From assembly GCA_005879255.1 (NCBI GenBank), contig VBKY01000223.1, positions 1-19,476 on the forward strand: a stretch of 19,476 nucleotides of DNA, written 5' to 3'. Of this stretch, positions 15,714 to 19,476 are shown one piece after another (position 1 is the first letter of the stretch; each line of letters starts with the position of its first letter). The translations under genes were made by a program, and so were the position numbers. Below the pieces are notes generated by a model. The model was not told the origin of the DNA. It saw nothing but the letters and a program-made list of their open reading frames with translations, and searched no databases. The stretch comes from Deltaproteobacteria bacterium. GTDB taxonomy: Bacteria; Desulfobacterota_B; Binatia; UBA9968.

Positions 15714-15742
15714 TTACTACACTCTAAGAACTATAATGTCAA
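15714..15742 (-). promoter_or_regulatory. Probable promoter of pal
   Basis: On the minus strand a perfect TTGACA (15737-15742), 17 bases, TAGTAA (15714-15719), about 30 bases upstream of the GGAGG of pal. The -35 is strong and the -10 moderate. Confidence 0.45.
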
Positions 15743-15780
15743 TCTAAAGTCGTATAATCGATCCCCAGCTGGACTCTCGC

Positions 15781-15800
15781 GCACCACTAACCGGTGGTGC
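15781..15800. repeat. Short perfect inverted repeat
   Basis: GCACCAC, six-base centre, GTGGTGC. It lies between the pal promoter and the porin terminator and has no T tract. It may be a hairpin or a dyad operator; no role can be assigned. Confidence 0.4.
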
Positions 15801-15817
15801 CCAACGCATCTCACTTC

Positions 15818-15851
15818 AAAAAACGGGGGAGCTTAAGTCAGCTCCCCCGTT
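15818..15851 (-). terminator. Rho-independent terminator of the porin gene
   Basis: A perfect 12-bp stem (AACGGGGGAGCT, 15822-15833, with AGCTCCCCCGTT, 15840-15851) and a six-base loop. On the minus strand it is followed by a T run (15818-15823). It sits 28 bases past the porin stop. Confidence 0.92.
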
Positions 15852-15879
15852 GGAAACCCTGCTAAAAGCCATCTCTACG

Positions 15880-17424
15880 CTAGAACGTATATCTCCAGTT
15901 GAGCATCACATCCACCCAGTCACCGCCGATGCCATTTCGACAACCCGTCGCAGGTGTCACATGAGGCGTATTGCAAATCCCCAAGTTATGCGCAGCTTGG
16001 TTTGCGCCAGTACGCAGATTAGCCGCGTCGTACCACAACACACTTGTTCCCACACTCATGCGCGGCGCGATGAAATACCAAAGATCCCACTCACGCAGCA
16101 GGATACGGTTTCTGTGGAACTGCCCCAAGTGCCCGAGAGCACTGGCGGGGATATTCAGGCCCGCGGCCGTACACGGAATACCTGTACTACCATTACAACC
16201 CAACGACATATCGGCGCGCTCAAAGTGGGTGCCAACCAAGATCGAATTTGGGGTCGTGGCCGAGCCGGTCAAAAATCCCTTCGGACTCCACAAGAAGAGA
16301 TCGTGGCCAATTAAGAAGTTATGCGCCCTTTTCTTCCCCCTCTGGCCGCCGCGGTCTTCGCTCTCTTCGAACGAACCCATCGCGCGTAAAGTGTAGGGCC
16401 CAACGCTGTACACGATGCCCGGACCGTGCGCTCTGGTAAGACCGTCACCGATGCTGCCGGCGCCCGTGTCAAACAAAGTCTGTCGGCCCCCGTCGCCGTG
16501 ATCTTGGATGCGAAATCGGTCGCAGCCATTTTCTCTGGCTCGGTTATCATGGTTACAGAACCATGAGCCGTACTCGAACGTCAAACCGCTGAGCCATTTG
16601 TTCTTGACCTGCGAGAAAGGCTGAATGCTCAGATAAACATTGAAATCTTTGCGATCGGTGAAGCTCTGCAGACCATCGTCGCCTTCGGCGATACTGGACA
16701 TACCTACCTGGAATTTGCCGATTCGCCCAGGAATGCCAATGTCGGTGAGAGACCGATCGTCCCAGTTGAGTACGATGCCTGAGCCAGCGCGGCCAGTGTT
16801 AAATCCGTTGTTGCGGGTGAGAAGGTCATACTCTGCCTGCGCGCCGACTGAACCAGAACCCTGCCTGGCCAAGCTGCCGCCGCCGGCGTTCTGCACTTCC
16901 ATACCGAACTGCACAGTCGGCAGCCACGGGTTTAGGTTCTCCGCATGAAAGTTCACCGCGCCGCGCTGTAGAATCGAACTAGTGGAGGTGTTGGTCGAGT
17001 TTTTGGCGTTACCTGTTCCCCAACCGTCGAGGTCAAGCGTCGCCTCGATTTCCCACAAACAGTTGTTGACGCAGTAAAGGAATCCAGGCCGAAACCGTCG
17101 CCCCATCATCTCGCCGTTACTGCGCCCGATCTGGTCGCGTCCAGATTCAAAGAGGTAACGGAAGTGCGTCTCAACGGTGAAGCGCACGCCCCACGATTTA
17201 TCCGCCGCCTCGATGTTCAGTCCGTTACCCGGACGGTAACTGAAGCTCGGCATTGCCTGCGCCGCCGTTGTCGCCTCTTTCTTCAGCTCGATCTGCTGCT
17301 CTTTTAACTGTAAAAGCTCTTGCTCGAGCGACTTGATCCGATCATCGACGCTCTGGGCTCTCACTGTTCCCGCAGCTAAAAGGAAAACAGCTAGCACGCT
17401 CAACGCCCAAAACCGTGTCTTCAT
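15880..17424 (-). CDS. Outer-membrane porin with N-terminal coiled coil
   Basis: 514 residues. A Sec signal peptide (MKTRFWALSV ..., cut near VRAQ|SV) is followed by a short coiled coil (about residues 26-52, DRIKSLEQELLQLKEQQIEL). Such a coil is typical of trimeric porins of the OprP/OprO phosphate-selective and DcaP-like groups. The rest is amphipathic beta strands with Gly/Asn/Asp-rich loops, and the last residues NWRYTF end in Phe, the BamA recognition signal. Substrate choice cannot be read. Unusually for a porin it has eight Cys, in four close pairs: 118/122, 290/301, 410/418 and 484/495. AGGAGG precedes the ATG at 17424. It is a single-gene unit with its own promoter and a strong terminator. 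Confidence 0.88.
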   Translation of the reverse strand: MKTRFWALSVLAVFLLAAGTVRAQSVDDRIKSLEQELLQLKEQQIELKKEATTAAQAMPSFSYRPGNGLNIEAADKSWGVRFTVETHFRYLFESGRDQIGRSNGEMMGRRFRPGFLYCVNNCLWEIEATLDLDGWGTGNAKNSTNTSTSSILQRGAVNFHAENLNPWLPTVQFGMEVQNAGGGSLARQGSGSVGAQAEYDLLTRNNGFNTGRAGSGIVLNWDDRSLTDIGIPGRIGKFQVGMSSIAEGDDGLQSFTDRKDFNVYLSIQPFSQVKNKWLSGLTFEYGSWFCNHDNRARENGCDRFRIQDHGDGGRQTLFDTGAGSIGDGLTRAHGPGIVYSVGPYTLRAMGSFEESEDRGGQRGKKRAHNFLIGHDLFLWSPKGFLTGSATTPNSILVGTHFERADMSLGCNGSTGIPCTAAGLNIPASALGHLGQFHRNRILLREWDLWYFIAPRMSVGTSVLWYDAANLRTGANQAAHNLGICNTPHVTPATGCRNGIGGDWVDVMLNWRYTF

Positions 17425-17480
17425 CCTTGCCTCCTTTTGCCTCTAAAAATTCTATACACAATTCGTATTACTTTCGGCGT

Positions 17481-17509
17481 TTTTTAGCCTAAGTGGTACG
17501 ACCTGTCAA
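17481..17509 (-). promoter_or_regulatory. Probable promoter of the porin gene
   Basis: On the minus strand a perfect TTGACA (17504-17509), 17 bases, TAAAAA (17481-17486), about 57 bases before the porin ATG. The spacer is itself one unit of a tandem repeat, which suggests regulation at this promoter. Confidence 0.55.
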
Positions 17510-17526
17510 GCCTAAAGTTGTAGACC
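17487..17526. repeat. Imperfect tandem repeat, period 23, in the porin promoter
   Basis: GCCTAAGTGGTACGACC (17487-17503) and GCCTAAAGTTGTAGACC (17510-17526). They share 15 positions if one base is gapped in each. The first unit exactly fills the -10/-35 spacer and the second abuts the -35. This is possibly a repressor or activator operator pair. Confidence 0.5.
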
Positions 17527-17828
17527 AGGCAAAAATATTTAAGCTATTGGTAGGTGCATCTGGGCTATTTGTCGAATATACCCCAATATTCCAAGGCTAA
17601 GGTCGTACGTCTATCCGCCATCCGGGATGAGTGATTTCAGCTATTTTCCAATTACTTAGCTCCTGAAGGGGTTGACATGTCTGTTGTTCGTCCCTGGGGG
17701 AGCTTCATGCCCTTCCCGCCTCCACGTAACTAGGCGACAGAAACTCTTCGTTGACTCATTTTCAGTAGTGATTAAAGGGCACTCGAACTTGTGAACCCGG
17801 TAGGTGTTCGTTAGAGTCTTCTCTACCA

Positions 17829-18614
17829 ATGTTGGCTAAGCGGATCATTCCCTGCCTCGATGTGAAAGCCGGGCGAGTCGTCAAAGGGGTTAAATTTTTG
17901 GAGCTGCGGGACGCCGGCGATCCAGTGGAGATTGCTCGCGTCTACGACCGAGAGGGCGCCGATGAGCTTTGCTTTCTTGACATCACGGCGTCGCACGAGA
18001 ACCGCGGGATTATTCTCGACGTTGTCGCGCGCACGGCCGAACAGATTTTCATCCCACTAACGGTAGGGGGTGGAATCAATAAGACGGAAGATATTCGCAA
18101 TCTCCTCAACGCCGGCGCCGATAAAGTTTCCATCAATACTGGAGCGGTTAACCGGCCTGCGTTCGTCGGCGAGGCCGCCGAATCATTCGGCAGCCAGTGC
18201 ATTGTCGTAGCGATCGACGCCAAGCGAGTCGGCGATCACTGGGAAGTTTTTACCCACGGCGGAAGGAATCCGACAGGGATTGATGCCTGCGAGTGGGCGA
18301 AGCGGATGGAAAATTACGGGGCGGGAGAAATTCTGCTCACGAGCATGGATCGCGATGGCACCAAAGCCGGATATGATTTAGCGCTAACTCGCGAAATTTC
18401 GGACCGGGTTAGTATTCCGGTTATCGCGTCTGGTGGCGCCGGCACGCTTGAGCATATCTACGACGGGCTAACCGAAGGCAACGCCAGCGCTGCGCTTGCC
18501 GCATCGATCTTTCATTACCAGGAATATTCCATCGCCGATTGCAAAAATTATTTGCAAGGCCGCGGCGTCGTTGTTCGCCCGATGGCCTCAGATTTTCTCA
18601 AGTCTCTCAGCTGA
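17829..18614 (+). CDS. hisF: Imidazole glycerol phosphate synthase, cyclase subunit HisF
   Basis: A 261-residue HisF, full length. With the glutaminase HisH it closes the imidazole ring of histidine and releases AICAR to purine synthesis. The TIM barrel starts [20 protein letters not shown] with catalytic Asp11. The second catalytic residue, Asp130, is in [10 protein letters not shown]. The phosphate-binding loops are LTVGGGI and IASGGAG, and SINTGAV and [14 protein letters not shown] are standard blocks. No other his gene is in the window, so it may be separate from a his operon, or the operon may lie elsewhere. No clear ribosome site precedes the ATG at 17829, but the N terminus aligns with the family start. 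Its 3' end overlaps the convergent GcvT-family gene by 27 bases. Confidence 0.96.
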   Translation: MLAKRIIPCLDVKAGRVVKGVKFLELRDAGDPVEIARVYDREGADELCFLDITASHENRGIILDVVARTAEQIFIPLTVGGGINKTEDIRNLLNAGADKVSINTGAVNRPAFVGEAAESFGSQCIVVAIDAKRVGDHWEVFTHGGRNPTGIDACEWAKRMENYGAGEILLTSMDRDGTKAGYDLALTREISDRVSIPVIASGGAGTLEHIYDGLTEGNASAALAASIFHYQEYSIADCKNYLQGRGVVVRPMASDFLKSLS

Positions 18615-19476
18615 CGTTGTCTCTTTTGACCCGTTCGACGAAGCGAAGATCGCGCGTTTGCGGACCGGGTCGTAGAAAGGCAACTGGACAACCGTTACCC
18701 CTGTCGTCTTGCGCGCGTAGTTCACGGTCGCTTCGATCTCAAGTTGGGTTCCGGTTTGATTGAATTCCTGTTCAACCGTCGCAAGCGTAATATATTTTTT
18801 CAATGTCGGTGACCAACCGCCGGTCGTAGCATGCCCCACTTGCTTTTCGTCTTTGTACACCGGCACTCCGCCGCGCCACGCCGCGATCGGGAACTGTGGC
18901 GGCAAACCCGCCTGCCGGAAAAGATATTCGTAATCGCTAAGATTGATCTCCAGGCCGACGATTTGACGCGACGGAGCACGCCCGTTTAATTCCCTCAACG
19001 CCTTAGACCCGACGAAATGATCCTTCTTTAGATCCACGGTCCAACCGAGACCGATTTCGAACGGCGAATATTTTTGCGATGCGATCATCGCCTTCTCGGC
19101 GCCGATGTAATCCACTTCCAAGAGAATAAATCCCGCCTCGAGCCGGGCCACATCGAGTGCCAGCATCCCCGCAGGCTTAATGCCAAAGCCCTTTCCCTTT
19201 TCGACAAGCAGATCCCAGATCGCCTCGGCGTGCGCCGCGCGGAACCAAATCTCATAACCTAGGTCGCCCGTGTACCCAGTACGGGAAATAATCACCGGGA
19301 CCTCAAGGATCTTACCCGGTTTAAACCGAAAAAACCTGAGCTGGCTCAGATCCAGATCGACAATTTTTCTGAGAATCTCAAACGCATTTGGCCCTTGCAA
19401 CGCCAGCGCTGCAATCTGTTCGGACACCTCTTCAATGGAAACGTCCATGCGTAAGGCATTGAGTTTGAGCCAACGA
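18588..19476 (-). CDS. GcvT-family aminomethyltransferase, N terminus outside the window
   Basis: About 295 residues are visible; the reading stays open to the window edge, so the N-terminal part of the folate-binding domain is missing. Family marks are present: [27 protein letters not shown] (folate-site Gly-Tyr-Glu), [11 protein letters not shown] with the conserved Arg, [16 protein letters not shown], and a C-terminal barrel ending [10 protein letters not shown]. The family moves one-carbon units from an amine (glycine-derived aminomethyl, dimethylglycine, sarcosine) or DMSP to tetrahydrofolate. The 'PFYDP.RKR' ending is common in stand-alone GcvT relatives, so it may not be the glycine-cleavage T protein itself; no gcvH or gcvP is visible. 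An in-frame ATG at 19448 is internal, since matching sequence continues upstream ([10 protein letters not shown]). It overlaps hisF tail to tail. Confidence 0.87.
   Translation of the reverse strand, partial: RWLKLNALRMDVSIEEVSEQIAALALQGPNAFEILRKIVDLDLSQLRFFRFKPGKILEVPVIISRTGYTGDLGYEIWFRAAHAEAIWDLLVEKGKGFGIKPAGMLALDVARLEAGFILLEVDYIGAEKAMIASQKYSPFEIGLGWTVDLKKDHFVGSKALRELNGRAPSRQIVGLEINLSDYEYLFRQAGLPPQFPIAAWRGGVPVYKDEKQVGHATTGGWSPTLKKYITLATVEQEFNQTGTQLEIEATVNYARKTTGVTVVQLPFYDPVRKRAIFASSNGSKETTSAERLEKI

Larger units (their letters stand above)
17425..17828. other. Intergenic region between the porin and hisF
   Basis: About 400 bases without a credible gene. The left third holds the porin ribosome site, promoter and a tandem repeat over it. 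A 9-bp arm GTACGACCT (17496-17504) recurs inverted as AGGTCGTAC (17600-17608). A perfect TTGACA near 17672 has no -10 at the right distance. Before hisF a weak TTGACT/TAAAGG pair near 17750-17778 is the only promoter candidate, and hisF has no clear ribosome site. No tRNA, small ORF or strong hairpin was seen. Confidence 0.5.

Noticed and set aside
17672..17700. Perfect TTGACA upstream of hisF as a promoter
   Set aside because: No acceptable -10 hexamer 16-18 bases downstream (the spot is G-rich).

Overview
The window looks like chromosome from a diderm (Gram-negative) bacterium of moderate GC. The diderm reading rests on a LolA lipoprotein carrier, a Pal-type OmpA lipoprotein, several lipobox proteins whose +2 residue suits outer-membrane sorting, and a porin ending in Phe. 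RNase J combined with FtsK, LolA, RimO and a short DksA/TraR-like protein would fit a deltaproteobacterial or related deep lineage (Desulfobacterota, Binatota, Methylomirabilota/Rokubacteria type). That placement is inference from gene content only. I see no phage, IS, tRNA, rRNA or CRISPR.

Layout. Positions 1-1046 (minus) hold a dienelactone-hydrolase-type gene cut by the window edge and an upstream alpha/beta hydrolase with a Cys in the nucleophile elbow. Positions 1137-2941 (plus) hold mazG and a D-2-hydroxyacid dehydrogenase overlapping by a few bases. Then comes ssb (minus). Positions 3591-10778 (plus) are a tightly packed six-gene run, plsC-rnj-ftsK-lolA-rimO-dksA-like, with gaps or overlaps of 23 bases or less. 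It mixes membrane lipid synthesis, RNA turnover, chromosome segregation, lipoprotein transport, ribosome modification and transcription control.

Positions 10890-15005 are the most unusual part. Two copies of a two-gene cassette, both on the minus strand and both in the order lipoprotein (B) then secreted soluble protein (A), flank a plus-strand NarL/LuxR-type response regulator and a membrane histidine kinase. All four small proteins end in the same domain of about 75-80 residues, marked by GLLDTEKNY and ending PAKGE. An 18-bp palindrome resembling a DosR/DevR-type site lies between copy B1 and the regulator. This suggests an envelope-associated signalling locus with duplicated periplasmic or outer-membrane components, which I cannot match to a described system.

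Positions 15099-15670 (minus) are a pal gene broken by a one-base deletion. Positions 15880-17424 (minus) are a porin with four closely spaced cysteine pairs, a strong terminator and a promoter framed by a tandem repeat. Positions 17829-18614 (plus) are hisF, and 18588-19476 (minus) is a GcvT-family gene cut by the window edge and overlapping hisF tail to tail. Copy B1 and pal each carry an apparent single-base indel, so either the assembly has local errors or these genes are decaying.
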